64,000 bases of DNA from Pholis gunnellus (GCA_910591455.2 OU342824.1:2451001-2515000); one strand, 5' to 3'. Positions 33,489-46,955 are shown, counted from the first letter of the stretch. Numbers and translations are program-made. The notes: generated by a model from the sequence alone, not told the origin.

Positions 33489-34959
33489 GTGACACAGATA
33501 GAACATATGCAAGAAGAATTTATCTACACCGATATTCTTTTTGAAGGACAATCTCAGGTTCATCTTTTCACAATTAAATGTCAGAAGTTATCTTGAGAAA
33601 GTTTTTCATATCATTCCCGTTTCCATTTCATTTGCCTTGATGCTCCGTTTCTACGGCTCTGCTTCCCACGTGGACAGAGCCAGGCTTCTGCCACTAATTT
33701 CTCATCTAAATTATTATTGATTTAGGAGATGGTTCTGAAAGCTAGAAATACGTCTGAAATAAGTGTGACAGAAAATAGAATGGATTTGCACTTCCATGGG
33801 TGATTTAATGTATTTAAATGAATATAGTATTAGAATGTGGAGGCTGTCAAGGGAGACTCTTCGGGGGCAATATTTCTGTCTAAATCCTCCACGGTATCAT
33901 GGAGGGCAGGCTCTCTCATTTAACTCACTCCATTGTATAATTAATGCTTTAAGCCACTGAGCAATAGGAACTTTCAGATTTCATAATTCCATCTGTGAGT
34001 TTACAAAGGCAGTTCTTACTATAGCCTACTATTACAGGAAGTATAAAATACATAAGTGTGGTGATATGCAATTTATATTCAGCTTTTTAAGGCTGCACTA
34101 ATTCAAGTTATTTTATACTACAATGGATCCAATTATTATATGTAGGTACGTATGTTGGTGCTACGTTAAAAGCAAAGACTGCTGTGCCAAATACGCAGGC
34201 CGAGATTGACAACAGGATGACAATAAGGACAAGCAACGAAACCCAAAGGAGCATAAACAAGTTAAAAAAAAGACTAAAGCCCAGTCCCAGTGTCCCCCCT
34301 GAGGCCCTCAGCCCTAAGGGACTCCACTGACCTGAAAGGGCTGCAAGGGCTCCAAATGGTATAAATAGGAATGGAACAGCACTTTGTAGAGACATATCAC
34401 GTTACCATGATGGCCCCAAAACACTTTATGTAGAATTGTGGATTTCTATTTGATGTTGTTTAACTTCCTGATTTGAACGTCTTTCAGGCTTGCCTCACTA
34501 GATGATCGGTAGTTGTCAAATAATCTATTATTTTTATTTATTTTTTTTCCACTGAAATGAAAATAAATGGTTGATGAATAAACCAGCTGTGGAATATAGC
34601 CTCTGCTTGCATTCCACATGCACTTTTATGTACCTTCTTAAATCCTTAAGATATATTAATTTTCATGTTAAACTTTAATATACATATGCTGGCTGAACAC
34701 ATGTGCCGTCCTTGTTAACCTTTTTTTATGCCTCCGGGCTTTCCTTGGAAACCCCGTGTTAAACGTCACAATGCTATGAATTGTGGGTAACTACCTCAAG
34801 CAAAGTCTGCAGAAATGTGGACTTAGGGAAAGTGTGCATTAAGGGCTCAAAATGTCTGCCAGAGCCCCCTGAACCTTTGCAGGTGCGCGCCTCAAAGTCC
34901 GTGAGTCCGTGAGTGTGAAGATGTGAGATGTGTGGGGATTGGGCCTTCGAGGCTAAAGC

Positions 34960-35140
34960 TTAAATAGCAGCACTGTGAGCTAAATGCTAATGTCAACATG
35001 CTAGCATGCTCACAATGACAATCGGGCCAAGCTGATGTTTAGCACCATTCTCATCTCTTAGTTTAGCGCGTTAGCATGCTAAGATTTGCTAATTTGCATT
35101 AAACACAGAGTACAGCTGAGGCTGATGGAAATGTCATACA
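34960..35140 (-). repeat. 'gctaacatgctagcat' teleost repeat, copy 2 (inverted)
   Basis: Plus strand reads 'gctaaatgctaatgtcaaca', 'tgctagcatgctcacaatga', 'gcgttagcatgctaag', then 'cagctgaggctgatggaaat', the reverse of the order in copies 1 and 3. Confidence 0.7.
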
Positions 35141-36549
35141 TTTTTAAAGTATTGGATCATAAAGTATTGACTTAATAAAGCAGTGAAGTTGCAGTGAATA
35201 GACTTTGTATGCACATTTTCACATTGTACATTAATGGGGACCCCGAAGATTTGATGAAAAAGTATCACAGTTATTAAATATCAAAGCAAATATCAAGTTG
35301 TTTTACTTGGTCGAGGTACAAATGTTGATGTATGAATTTAAAAAAAGTGCAATTAAGTATAAAGGAAATCATGACATACAAGAAGCATGTGACTTAAACG
35401 TCCACTCCAGTGGGGAATCAAAAAATAGTGGCAGACAAAAACAGATGAGACTGAAACTTTCCTAATATTAGTACATTCAATATTTCCTCCCCGTCATCCA
35501 CATCATTTGACTACAGCTCTTTAAATCAAGACATCTCGTTGTGTCCTCTTCTCATGGAACCTTTTCTTGATGTGCCAACTTCTAATATTGGCATGATGGA
35601 AGTGGATGTTCAGGGGATCATTCTATATCTATTATTATTGCATTACATATATTTAAGCCAAATCCTCAAAGTTGTCCCTAATGCGGTGAAAAGGATTAGT
35701 CCCCATACAATGAATCAGAATCATGTCATATATATATACACACATACACACTTAGAATCTTTAGTTCAGATTCAAAATAGAAAGAAGATCCACATGTTAT
35801 AATTGACCGTATTTGCTTTATTTCCATTTTGTGATTGATCAATGTAGCTGGGCGTTAGCTTTATCAAGTGTTAGCTTTACAATAGCATTACTGGGGCTGT
35901 GCAGCATGTATCCATCCCAAAACAGAGAGAAAACAGGCAGAAGGTATTTCTGTCTGTTACGTTGGTCTCTGAATTATAACCTGCCTTTTCTACACCGTAG
36001 CATTAGTCTCCACCTCCAACACTTACTCCAGAGATGAAGGATGGGCAAAAAATAAGCAAAGGAGATAGCGTCATTTCCTGTAATTCATCACATGAGATGT
36101 TTACTCCCCCACAGAGACTTTGCCAAAGCACCTTTCCTGCATCATAACATTCACCCAACTAATCCAGCCACACCATAACACTTTGAGGCCAGCGTATGAA
36201 GAAGCTACTCTACCTAGTTCGTCAAAGTCTGTTTTTTGGGGGTGTTCTGCATAGCCTGATGTGAGCGGAAACATTGTCAAAGCTTTCCTCTGTTCCTCTC
36301 TCCACCCATAGAGAGAATTGAAGGAAAGCCAAAAAGGGACCGTTTGAAGTTTTTCTGCCGAACTTAATCATCTCCTGGCTCTAACAGCTTAGGACAGCCG
36401 GGAAGAGGTGAGCAGCCTCGCAGCTCACAGCTCTGCCTCAGCTCAACAACTGTACTTCTGTGCTTTTGCACCTTGGGAAAATATTGGCAAAACAGTATAA
36501 GCGCTTCCTCTGATTTCGAGCATGAGCCCTAAATGTCACATTCTCTCAG

Positions 36550-37000
36550 GTTCAGCTAAGACACAGGAGATGAAGTGGAAAACACGGTATCTTTACTGGG
36601 CTCCAAGCCATCAAATACAGGAACAGAAAACAGCTTCAACAGGGAGCGGGCAAAATCCAAACAGAAAAAAGGCAAAGTCACAAACCAGGAGCAAACACAA
36701 GGACAAAACGCCAGAACACGGAGCACACACGGGGAAGACACGGTGCCAGAACATGAAGCAGATAGGGGGACGAACAAAGACGATCTGACATCCAGAACAG
36801 GGAAAGCAGGGGAGAATATATGTGTGGGGCAACGAGTAGATTGCAGGCAGCTGATTGGACTGGGCAGGTGAGTTGAATGAGTGCAGTGTGGGGTTGGCAG
36901 AGGGGAAAGCCAGGGGCAGGTGATTGGGCACAAGTGAAGTGAATGAGAACCACACACACACACACACACACGTGGCAAAGCCTTACCGTGACACTAAATG
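36550..37000. repeat. Purine/CA-rich interspersed repeat ending in (CA)n
   Basis: A stretch rich in 'aaacacaggacaaaac'-like text ends in a (CA)n at about 36952-36971, then 'gtggcaaagccttaccgtga', 'cac'. Its layout resembles the elements at 2595-3315 and about 49597-50131, which also end in 'gtgac' or 'tgacag'. The class is unknown, and overlapping open frames on both strands are by-products. Confidence 0.45.
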
Positions 37001-38827
37001 GTTGTCACTCAGTTTTTTCTGGCTTAACGTATCAGACGTTTGCCTCAGCTGAAATAATTGGGGACCCTTTGTGATCCACTTTGTTTTTTTGAACTTTGGA
37101 ACTTGGAGATAAAGCCAAAGGCAACCGTCTCATTATGAACAACTTTAATGAGCCAGAAAACAGCTCAGAGACTCTGGGTGAGCTTGCAACACCCCTTCCA
37201 AAGGTGTTTTGAAATTTGACAAAAGGAGCTCAAGGTTGCATCTTTATGAGAGTATTGTAGCTGGTATTTGCTGACAAAAATCTCTCTTCTATGTTGTTGT
37301 TGAATAATATGTAGGAGCTAAGAAATAGTCGTTCTCCATTACTTTCTCCACTTTCTCCCTCATCGCTTACTTTGTTGCAGTACTCCGTCTTTCTCCTTCA
37401 TACTCTCTGTCTCCATGAATATAAAATCAGAGCCAATACTTATAGGACAAGACAAACAGTTTGGCATCCACTGGGAGCATTGTCAAGAGCTCTGTTTGCC
37501 AATGTGCGTTCTCTGCAATGACCAGCGGGCATATCCGAGGGCCTGTCTTCCCCACATCATCCTAAATGAGCTCCTCAGAGCTCAAGAGGCGAGGGAGGAG
37601 ATGGACATGGTGAAAGAGGACAGATGCAAGGGAAAGAGAACGAAAGAGAGTACATGAGACCCACGGTGCTGAGAGACTCTGAAGCCGAACTCTACTGACT
37701 GCACAATATGTCTGTATGATGTTCTGGGGATAGTCAGCTGGGTGCGTTTGTTAGCAGGGAAGCATTGTTTGGGGCTCAGAGCATCTGACAGGCTATGGGG
37801 AAAGCGTGCCGGCTGCAGACAGCCCCACAGATAGACAGATACACACCGACACCCAGAACTCTCTAATCCCTCTCCTCTGAGCCGAACAAAGCAATGAGAG
37901 ATCAGGCAAAGAGAGAAGGAGATAGTCTGCCAAAGTCGGCTGGATGAAAGGAAAACAAAGTTTTGTCTCCTCCTCGGTTTGTTAGCAGAGGCCGTTTGTT
38001 TGATTGGTACAACGAACAGCTAAGTCTACGAGTATGGCTGTTATATAGAGTCGCCATATGGTGTTTTGTTTTGCTCAGGCACACTTTTACACAATAAATG
38101 TGGAGTGTCATGATTGACACCATTAAGAAATGAAATGGAGTAGAAAAAGACAGATCTATTAAAAGTCAAAGGATTACAGCGTTCACACACGCTCTGGAAA
38201 ACATCTTGACTTTTGTAGATCTAGAGTAGCGGCGATTATTCTGGCGCAGTTTGAATCTTCAGTACACACATCCATGCAAATATTCACACACAGGCACACC
38301 ACCCATCTGCACCATTACACAATGGTTTTAGCAGCCAATTGTCACATTCCGCAGGCTCAGATATGAAGGCAGATCAGATTCAGCTGACTCTACCCCCAGA
38401 GGTGGCTCTGTTGATTGGAATAACTTCTGGGGCTGGAAACACACAACATCTGCTTGCTCTGCCTCTGCCTCCTGGGTGACTGTGCGCAGAGGGGAACAAA
38501 CAGTGCCTGGGCGCTTCTTTGTCCTCTCCCTCATCCTATACACACCTGTTATGTGGCACCTAGATTGCATAAAGTTCTGCCTGACTGCACAATGAACGGC
38601 CCTGTGGGAAAGCAAACACGTTACTCGAGCCTCCTCTAGAGACACATTAATCATCCATCATCCACTAAACACTCATCTGCTCATTGTCATGATTTTTATT
38701 TTGGCTTTTTCAAACAGAGGATGAAGAGAAGAGTGAAACACAAGCAGGAAAACATCTATTTCAAGCCATGCTAGCTGTGTGGCTCTATGGATGCTAATGT
38801 CAGTCAGATCACCACTTTGATTCACCA

Positions 38828-38828
<1 letters not shown>

Positions 38829-38859
<31 letters not shown>
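38829..38859. repeat. (TA)n microsatellite
   Basis: About 15 TA units directly before the repeat copy at 38860. Confidence 0.9.
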
Positions 38860-38863
<4 letters not shown>

Positions 38864-39500
38864 ACTGGATGGATTGCCATGATATTTGGTTCCGACATTC
38901 ATGTTCCCCCAGGATGTAATGTAAGACATTTGATGACCCCAGAGTATTTCTCTAGCTCCACCACGAGGTTGACATTTTTGTTTTGTGGTGAAATAACTTG
39001 ACAAATATTGGATTGATGATATAGAATATGGTAAAGATATTCACGGCCCCCAGAAGATGTATCATAGTGACTTTGGCGATCACATTGACTTTCTGTTATA
39101 GCACCTCCAACATGATGTTTCACTCATCCAGTGACATATCTCCACATTGACTGATTTGCACAAATGTTGGTCCACACATAATGGAGAAAATGTAGCCGAC
39201 TGACCGCCCTGACTTAACCTTGTTGTTTTTTGGTGAAATGTCTCAACAAGTATTTATTCAGATCGCTACAGGATGCACTGTAATAATGTTGGTGATCAGT
39301 TTGTGCAGTGCTTTGGTTTATCACCATATGTATACCATTATACCTGATAAACCTGCTCCATCAGCCTCAGCCGTACTTTGTGTGCAGTGCCAATTGGTTG
39401 ATTGATAAGTCTTTGTAAGACCTGGAGAACATCAGCATGTTAGCATGTTGACATTAGCATTAGCTTAGCCTAACAGAGCTTTTAGCGTGGCTGTTAGTTC
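38860..39500 (+). repeat. 'gctaacatgctagcat' teleost repeat, copy 3 (longest)
   Basis: Contains the full series 'ggatggattgccatgatatt', 'tccgacattcatgttccccc', 'agctccaccacgaggttgac', 'atcagcctcagccgtacttt' and 'cagcatgttagcatgttgac'. This is a repeat I recognise as widespread in teleost introns. Confidence 0.75.
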
Positions 39501-40237
39501 ACTGCTTACATTGTTACTTTGAGTCTAATTGTTCTTTTATAGTTTCTATTTGAATTCTCTTCTTATACAGCTCAGCTCTATTTATTTACTCTATTATGAC
39601 CTTAGTCTTTTTCTGTGCTTGTGCTGCTGCAGCCCCCGCGTGTCCCCCATAAAGGCTAATCTTAACATAAACCCTGCACAGTTTACTCTCTAGTGAACAG
39701 AAATTGAGATTTCAGACACTTGTGAATTTTCATCATTTTTGGTGATCACTGATATCTAGAGTCGTGTGGTGCTTTTCACGTTTATGAAATGCAACACATT
39801 GAGATTGTTAGCTGAAAGTAGTGAACACCACTTTTTCATTCCATGTGGGAATTCTCCAGGGCACTCTTTAGGATGTCAAATTCAACCCAGAAAAGGGACA
39901 CTCAAATAACATGGCCGACAGCAAGTGTGATGTACGGTTTAATTGAATGGAAGGGATATAAATAAACACAGACTCCCTCCTTGATTTTTATTATTTCTTC
40001 CATCCAACATCTGCCCACATAACTAATCTCCACATGCAGCAATACTTCTGAGACAGTCAGAGGAAAGAAACATGTTGCCATTATTTGCCGAGTTTCTCTG
40101 ACACACCTACTAACCCACTCAATATCCATTGATTTACCCACAGTCACTGTGCTATGTTTCCCTCCTTGTTGTTGTGTAAATGGGCCAAATCAGCCGCTGG
40201 AATGAAACTTGCCTTCTGCTCTCCCCTCTCGGCCCAG

Positions 40238-40399
40238 GGCATTCTCTTCTGTACCACCGAGTGTCTGAAAGCCCCTTCGGACCTGCTGAAAATCTATCTG
40301 CACGAGTCCAACCGGGTCTACAGAGACAAGCTGGTGGAGGAGCAGGACTTCCAGGCCTTTGATAAGCTGCAGGCGGATACAACGAAAAAGTTCTACGAG
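40238..40399 (+). CDS. dnah9: dnah9 exon 16: AAA3 to AAA4 segment
   Basis: Fifty-four codons, residues 837-890 (GILFCTTECLKAPSDLLKIY, LHESNRVYRDKLVEEQDFQA, FDKLQADTTKKFYE). LHESNRVYRDK is a family signature. Phase 0/0; acceptor tctcggcccag, donor GAG|gtgaga. Confidence 0.96.
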
Positions 40400-41244
40400 G
40401 TGAGAGTTTTACAAAGTTCGGCAGAGGAAGACAAGAACGGCAGGTTGGAGGATGGGGGAGGATGGGGGAGGAGGGGGAAATCCTTAGGCTGCCTGCTCTG
40501 TGCCTGGACATCAGTGGCCAACACAGCGAGGAGAAAGAGGAGAGGAGGAAAAAGGAATGCTTCGGGGGAGGGGGGGAGCAGGAGAGGAATATTAATCAGT
40601 GTGGTATGGGGTCTGGCTGTCAGGGTCTGCGCTGTCAGCCCGGCAAATTGGAAAACATTTTAATGGTTTTCTGTCCACTGCTCCCCTCACTACCCTCTCT
40701 GGCTCTATCGGATGCACACTAGTTATGCCACAATGAAGAACCTGACAAGTATATGTGTACACACACCCACAGAAAGAGAAGGAGAAAGCATAACACTAAC
40801 CACTCTAGAATATATTATTCAGAGTGGGCACCTTCTGTAAACTTAGGACACTTTGCCGCCGTGCCACACAGCAATATGCAGCATGTTTTACACGCAAACA
40901 AGAAAGTCCACTTGATACCATGACAATGAAGACTGCAGCAGAACATAATAAAGATGTGAATTTGTAAAATAACAAAATTTCCTTTGTCACACCTACTTCA
41001 GCTATGTGCCAGTGACAGTTAGCAGAGAAAACCAGCATCCCTAAGAGGCACAAACAATCTCCAGAGAAATATTCGGGGCCCAACAGTTGCCAGGCTGAAA
41101 ATGAACTAGGTCCCCCTCTGCACAGCTGTGATATTCCGCTGCGTCCCTGTTCAGACTGTTGAAGCTTATCACTAATGTTATGCTGACAGGGGCATGTGTG
41201 GTTTACCGCTGTAATATGTGTGTGTGTGCACATCCTCCCCCAAG
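40400..41244 (+). other. Intron 16
   Basis: GT-AG intron of 845 bp. A purine-rich stretch (about 40440-40590) has short 'gaggatgggg' tandem copies. Nothing else is recognised. Confidence 0.85.
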
Positions 41245-41441
41245 GACATGGAGGAGACTCTAGAGCAGACCAGGGAGATGAACCTGTACTGCCACTTTGC
41301 CCGTGGGCTGGGGGAGGCCAGGTACATGGCTGCTGAGTCCTGGAGCTGCCTCAATAAAACCCTGCTGGAGGTGCTGGACAGCTACAATGAGGTCAACGCC
41401 ACACTAAACCTGGTGCTGTTTGAGGACGCCATGGCTCACAT
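41245..41441 (+). CDS. dnah9: dnah9 exon 17: AAA4 N-terminal part
   Basis: Residues 891-955 plus two bases of Ile956. It includes NLYCHFARGLGEARYM and DSYNEVNATLNLVLFEDAMA, which precede the AAA4 P-loop. The donor AT|gtgagt interrupts an apparent in-frame ATG-TGA. Acceptor ctcccccaag. Confidence 0.96.
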
Positions 41442-43126
41442 GTGAGTGGACATTTTGAAACCCTGGAGACTGTCAAGGAAGTGAACTAGCAGCCCAGATA
41501 CTTTAGGATTTACATCTCTATCTTACAGACTGTCAGAAGCAGCGACAGGCAAATGGAAGTAATCCAGCATACATCATGACGGCTAACATGCAAAGAACAG
41601 ATTAGGTTTTGCTTCAGTCTAAAAAACTCGTAACCCCTTAACGCAGACCTGGGCATTGTACGGGACATCAATGGGAAATTAGGAATAAAACGTAAACAAA
41701 GGTACATCATGCACGGAATACAGCTGCATTGCATTTATTTTGAAGGTGACTGTTTTCTAAATGTACGTATGTTAGTACGTTCGTCAATACGTACACACGT
41801 TGCTTTGCTAGCTAAGCTGCTAAAGCAACGTGCTGAGAAGATGTTGCTTCTCTTTGGATCGACCTACATGTGAACAAACTTTCTCTGTGATGAAGTTTAC
41901 AATCCAGATCCAGATCCTCTCTCACTGACGATCACCTGTCAGCTTCACATCTCACCTCACACATTCAGCCTGACTTCAGTTCATCGTTCACTGACCTGAC
42001 AAACAGAAAATCAGGTCATTGGACTAAAACAATAGTAATGAAAGTACTCATTTAGCAGAAACACGATCCCTTTCAGTGTTCTACTATTATATATGGATAC
42101 TACATATGTATATTTGTTTGGATCATTATTCCTGCTGCAGATGTTTCAGGTGGAGCTCATGTTAACTCCTTTATACTCTGTCATTTTTCAAACCCTCCTA
42201 ACTCCCCAAACTGAACAACAATGTGCAAAGTAACTAGTAACTAAAGCTGCCAGACAAATGTAGTGGAGTACAAAGTACAATATTTCCCTCTCAATTTATT
42301 GTCAATGGAAGCATATCAAATAAATTGTGCTGGTTTCAAGTAGAAGGGTGTAGTTTCTTTAGTAAGAGAAGGAGAAAGGTGGAGGGATACAGTGTCTGGA
42401 TAAAAAGCTACAGCAGATACTTTTTAATGTTTGTCATAATAAATAACACTATTAACTTCTTATTTTAAAAGCTCAGTTCTAGAATGTCTTTTCTAAAATG
42501 TTAGCATGGACCTAAATAAGATACAGTCGCATAATTACATTCTCATAATTTAATGAGTAAAATGAAGTTAATTATCACAAATGCAAAAGACATCTTGCGT
42601 CAGCTGTTTTTACATTCTCTGAATGGGAAAGTGCTTAAAGTAGTGGAATTGTCATTTGAAGAGTTTGAGCTAAAAGCACTAGACATCTGTGAAAGCAGTT
42701 AAAGTGTCAGTTGAACAGTAAAAGATGGAGGTAATTGAAATATCAGTTGAAATAGAAAGTTGAGGTGCGTTCAATGTACACAGTGTCAGTCGGTATGTAA
42801 ACACTGACAGCTGTTAAAGTGTGTTGTGTTGCTTTTGGCAACAACTTCAAATGAAGCAACAAAAATGACAATGAAGTCAATTCATGGACACAAGAGGACC
42901 ATTCAAATAGTTCTACATTCTGGTACATCTGAATGAAACCGAGTGGTGAAGATGGTGGTTACAGGCAGCATAGCAGCTGAGGTGACAGACTCTACCTGTG
43001 TGTCCTATGAGTCAGAGATTGTCTTTATCCGGCTCACCTCCTCCTAGCTTTTATGGTATCTAACCCTTCCACTGATTCCTCCGTCTCACCTTTCCCTCCC
43101 CCGACTGTCTCCACCTCCACATGTAG
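41442..43126 (+). other. Intron 17
   Basis: GT-AG intron of 1.69 kb, AT-rich, with no recognised repeat or gene. Confidence 0.85.
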
Positions 43127-43289
43127 ATGCCGTATAAACCGAATCCTGGAGTCTCCGCGGGGCAACGCGCTGCTGGTCGGAGTGGGCGGCAGCGGCAAGC
43201 AGAGTCTGACCCGACTGGCTGCCTTCATCTCCAATCTGGAGGTTTTCCAGATCACCCTGAGAAAAGGATACAGTATCGCCGACCTTAAG
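43127..43289 (+). CDS. dnah9: dnah9 exon 18: AAA4 Walker A
   Basis: Completes Ile956, then residues 957-1010. CRINRILESPRGNALLVG is followed by P-loop GVGGSGKQS (974-982) and LRKGYSIADLK. AAA4 is a regulatory nucleotide site. Acceptor acatgtag; donor AAG|gtttga is weak by the usual consensus. Confidence 0.97.
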
Positions 43290-43607
43290 GTTTGATGAGG
43301 ATTACATCGTAAAGACATAGTACACTGCAACAAACATCCATTTGAACACCTCAATAGTCACATATTTTGTATGAAATGGTTTCTTACAGCCAGGTGATGC
43401 TTGAATTATACACGGAGGTGTATCTGGGTGAAATATAAACCTAATCTTTAGCGTACGTAAATACAGTACAGGTAGTCCCCACAGTATTCTCACAGTGATT
43501 CAGGTCTCAGACACATATGTTTCACTGCAAAATAACCCTCTCACTGCCCAATCTCATTAAGTGTGTCACTCTCTCACTCCATGTCTCTCTCTCTCTCTGT
43601 CACCCAG
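43290..43607 (+). other. Intron 18
   Basis: Short GT-AG intron (318 bp) with a weak donor (gtttga) and a TC-rich acceptor tract. Nothing else is recognised. Confidence 0.85.
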
Positions 43608-43731
43608 ACTGACCTGGCGTCCCTCTACATGAAAGCTGGCGTGAAGAATATTGGCACTGTGTTCCTAATGACTGACGCCCAATTGGCAGACGAGAAGTTC
43701 CTCGTTCTGCTCAACGATCTGTTGGCATCGG
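43608..43731 (+). CDS. dnah9: dnah9 exon 19: AAA4 Walker B
   Basis: Residues 1011-1051 plus one base of Gly1052. TDLASLYMKAGVKNIGTVFL leads into the Walker B strand VFLMTDAQLADEKF, then LNDLLASG. The polypyrimidine tract before it is a TC-rich run ending cacccag. Donor G|gtaact. Confidence 0.97.
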
Positions 43732-45122
43732 GTAACTGCAGGCTTCACTAAGTACTGTGTGTCACGTTTTGCAAGACAGCTTTACCGCAGCAGCAAATCA
43801 CTGGGCTGCCATTTGTGCAGCATTACTTAACCACAATACATCACAGTGAAGAACTGCAGGCTGGATTCACATCTGGATTTATATTTGTCAGAGTGCAATA
43901 TGAAATATGAATTTAGATTCATTCTCAAAATGCTAATGTTGGCAGTTAGTATGCAAACATGAATGTAGTATATCATTTGGAAAGGATGGCATATACCAAC
44001 CGATGCCAGGACCACAGTACAACGACAACTTTAGAACATCTAATTACACATTCGAAGACATAAAGCAAGACCATGAACTTCTAAAAGAAAATGTATTCAA
44101 TCTTCCCCTCAAAAATAAATACTTGAATGCTATGGAATAAAAGGCACACTTGCTCAGTTCAGTACTCTCAGGGGTTTTGCGGCACTAGTCTTACTACAGT
44201 AGCTTATAGTGGCTAATGTTAGCAAACTTTAGATAGCTAGGAGTTTACTTCATGAGTTTACTTCCTATTACACTACATGCTACTCTATATTTTACACAGT
44301 AATCACAACAGTAAAACAGGAGGCGTGTTTCACCAGTGGACATGTTTGTCTTTTCCTGCTTGTGTTCAGTAGAGCTAGCTAAGCTATCACCAGCGGTCAT
44401 GTAGCACTAGCATTGCTGCTTTTATATCTATAATTGTTTCTGGTGACTGTTTGAACCGACACCCAACCTTCCATAATAGTATTGGCCAGATTAGGAACGG
44501 GGTGGTCATTCCACTGTGCCTGAGGTTGTTGTGATTTTACTTACAGAAATATCATCTATTAAATCCTTTCCTTGTCATGGAAAACGTTAAGTTCACTGCT
44601 CCTAGGAACTGAAAATGAAGGTGGTGGAACCCCTTCTCCAACTAAAATGAGCTAACATCAACACAACATCAGACTTAATATTGAATCAATCAATCTGGTT
44701 ATCAGACTAGTACAGAGATGATCAGGGTTTATCTGTTAGCATAATGTCAGACCAGAACAGGCCATGAGCTAACCAGAGGGTAAAAGTCAAGCGACTGCAA
44801 GTGCCTGCTTTCAAAAAAGAGCACATCTGTACTCAATGTGTAGGTGGTGTGTAGTCCCTATATGTCAACAGTCCGTGTTCTGCTCCGTGAGGCTGCATTA
44901 GCATAAGCCCTCTGCATGAACTCCTGCTGCCACCACCTCTATTAACACAGCTACATTTGATAAGAGAGTCTCAGTGTCAGTTCAGATCTTAAGATAAGAA
45001 AGTTCTGGAGAGTTCTTGCACAACTTTAGCTCTTTAACAGAATGAAATCCCAATGTCTGCTTCCCACAGTCTTGGTGGTCTTTCCTTCCCAGTGGTAATG
45101 TGGCTGATTTGACTCATTCAAG
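43732..45122 (+). other. Intron 19
   Basis: GT-AG intron of 1.39 kb with no recognised repeat or gene. Confidence 0.85.
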
Positions 45123-45265
45123 GAGAGATTCCTGACCTGTTCCCGGACGACGAGATGGAGAACATCATTGGCAGCGTAAGGCCAGAGGTCCGCAGCTCGG
45201 GATTGATGGATACAAGAGAAAACTGCTGGAAGTTCTTCATCGACCGGGTTCGCAGACAGCTCAAG
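45123..45265 (+). CDS. dnah9: dnah9 exon 20: AAA4 middle part
   Basis: Completes Gly1052, then residues 1053-1099 (EIPDLFPDDEMENIIGSVRP, ENCWKFFIDRVRRQLK). EIPDLF...DDE is a dynein AAA4 hallmark. Acceptor ctcattcaag, donor AAG|gtgaac. Confidence 0.96.
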
Positions 45266-46955
45266 GTGAACCAGTCAGATAGTCAGACGAGTGCAGGTCA
45301 AAAAGCTGTGTGTGTGTTCTGCATTTCACTACTAATCATCCAAATGAAGTTGTTCTCAGAGGCTTTCCTCAGAGGAAAAGTTTTCCATTAATCTCGCCCA
45401 TAGAACTGTATCTGTATCTGATCTCCACCGTCTCTTACTAGAGTGATAGCATGCAGCCTCACACTCTTAATTCGAAATAACAAAAACCCTCGTACTTCGA
45501 AAGCATCTGGCTTTATAATGAAGCCTTTCCCGAGACGATTTTCTGTCCTGACATTCTGAGAAGAACTTGAATGCTTTTGAACGTCCTTATACATCACCGA
45601 CATGAGCAGAAAAGCCTCCGTTTAGCTGCAGATAATTCCACCAACGTGTAGCCGCTTTGTTCCCCTGGGGAGAGAGGGATTGCAGGGCGTTGCTTATCCT
45701 GTCATTATTACAGTATCCACCACCACTGCCTCGCTCCCAGCTCAAGTTGCCTGTGTTGGAGAGTGAATGAAATTGGCAGGCAATGCCATGGGCACGGGTT
45801 TGTAAAGAGTGGATAACTAACTGTTTGGCTGTCTGCATGGAAAGGGTAATGTTGGTAATATGATTCAGAGCTAACTCTGCAGGATGAGCACCAGTTTAAA
45901 TCCTGAGCCAGACATATAAATCATTATTACAATCAGACCTCGGAGCAGATTGGTTTGGACCAGTGGACCCAACCTGGCTGTATGAGACTCTAATGGGGTT
46001 GCAAGATGCAAATTTGACCAACCAAAATGATATTTATTTCTGGACTTTGCCTTTTCCTTGTGAAATACTTCATATTTTAACCATTCACTACTCTAACAAA
46101 AAGTGAAAATCAATCATTGAATGAACTGCTCCCAACCTGACAATGCCTCACGCTCCATGTGTGTGTTTTGGTTTGTGATGATTTCATTATTTGGAAACTT
46201 ATTTGGTTGCATAATTGTCAAGATGGGTTCTGCATTATCTGGGGTAACTTTCTTGCTGAGGAGCCAAATATCTATTTATGTAAACCTTAATGACCTCAGA
46301 TGGTATTTCATCATTCCCAAATAAATGTGCCTTTTTTCAAATATCCACAAAATATCGGATACATGTCAAACCTGCTGCCAGGAATAACAGTACTGTGACG
46401 AACATGTGAAGAGTCTGTGTATTGTGAGCATTGCACTTGATGGATAGTCGTATTAGAGTGTAAAGAACCAGACGTCACATGTATGGCTTCACATAACGGG
46501 TCACTGACAAAAAAAGCTGGGTTAGATATATGTTTCTGTAATGGTACTTCAGTTAAAGTTTCAGTGTGTGAAGCCATCGTCACAGGAAATGTAAGAGAAG
46601 TATGAGGCTACTTCCTTCTCCAGACTTGATCATGATCAGGAGTGTCTTTGGTGTGCCTTCTGCATGTTTCTTTTTAATGGTATCCAGCATCTGGCTGAGC
46701 TTCTCAACAAGCCAGCTGTTCAGCCCACAGCTCAACACACTCTTTTAATTCACATACTTGCTGGAGGCTTTATTTGCTTAATGATGTCGCTGCAAATAAT
46801 GAATTCACAGTTCTCCATTCCCACTCTTGACCACAAAGAAGTGCAGGATCCCCCTGCCTCTCTTTTCTCAGTGTGACAGTGACTCCAGTTGTACTCAGAG
46901 AAAGAAAAAGAGTATGATCTCGCTGCTGTATCAACTGTGTGTGCTTGTATTGCAG
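45266..46955 (+). other. Intron 20
   Basis: GT-AG intron of 1.69 kb with no recognised repeat or gene. Confidence 0.85.

Larger units (their letters stand above)
33489..40237 (+). other. Intron 15
   Basis: GT-AG intron of 6.7 kb. It holds an inverted 'gctaacatgctagcat' copy (about 34960-35140), a GC-rich repeat (about 36550-37000), a TA run (38829-38859), and a longer copy of the first family (about 38860-39500). A 95-codon hydrophobic minus-strand frame (34108-34395) is unexplained. The remainder shows nothing recognised. Confidence 0.85.

Noticed and set aside
36556..36978. 140-codon minus-strand frame and neighbours
   Set aside because: It lies on the CA-ended repeat and begins in translated CA repeat (VCVCVCG). 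Overlapping frames on both strands argue against coding.
37415..37657. 80-codon plus-strand frame beginning MNIKSEPILIGQDKQFGIHW
   Set aside because: No splice, polyA or homology support, and no family recognised. Length is within chance expectation for 64 kb.
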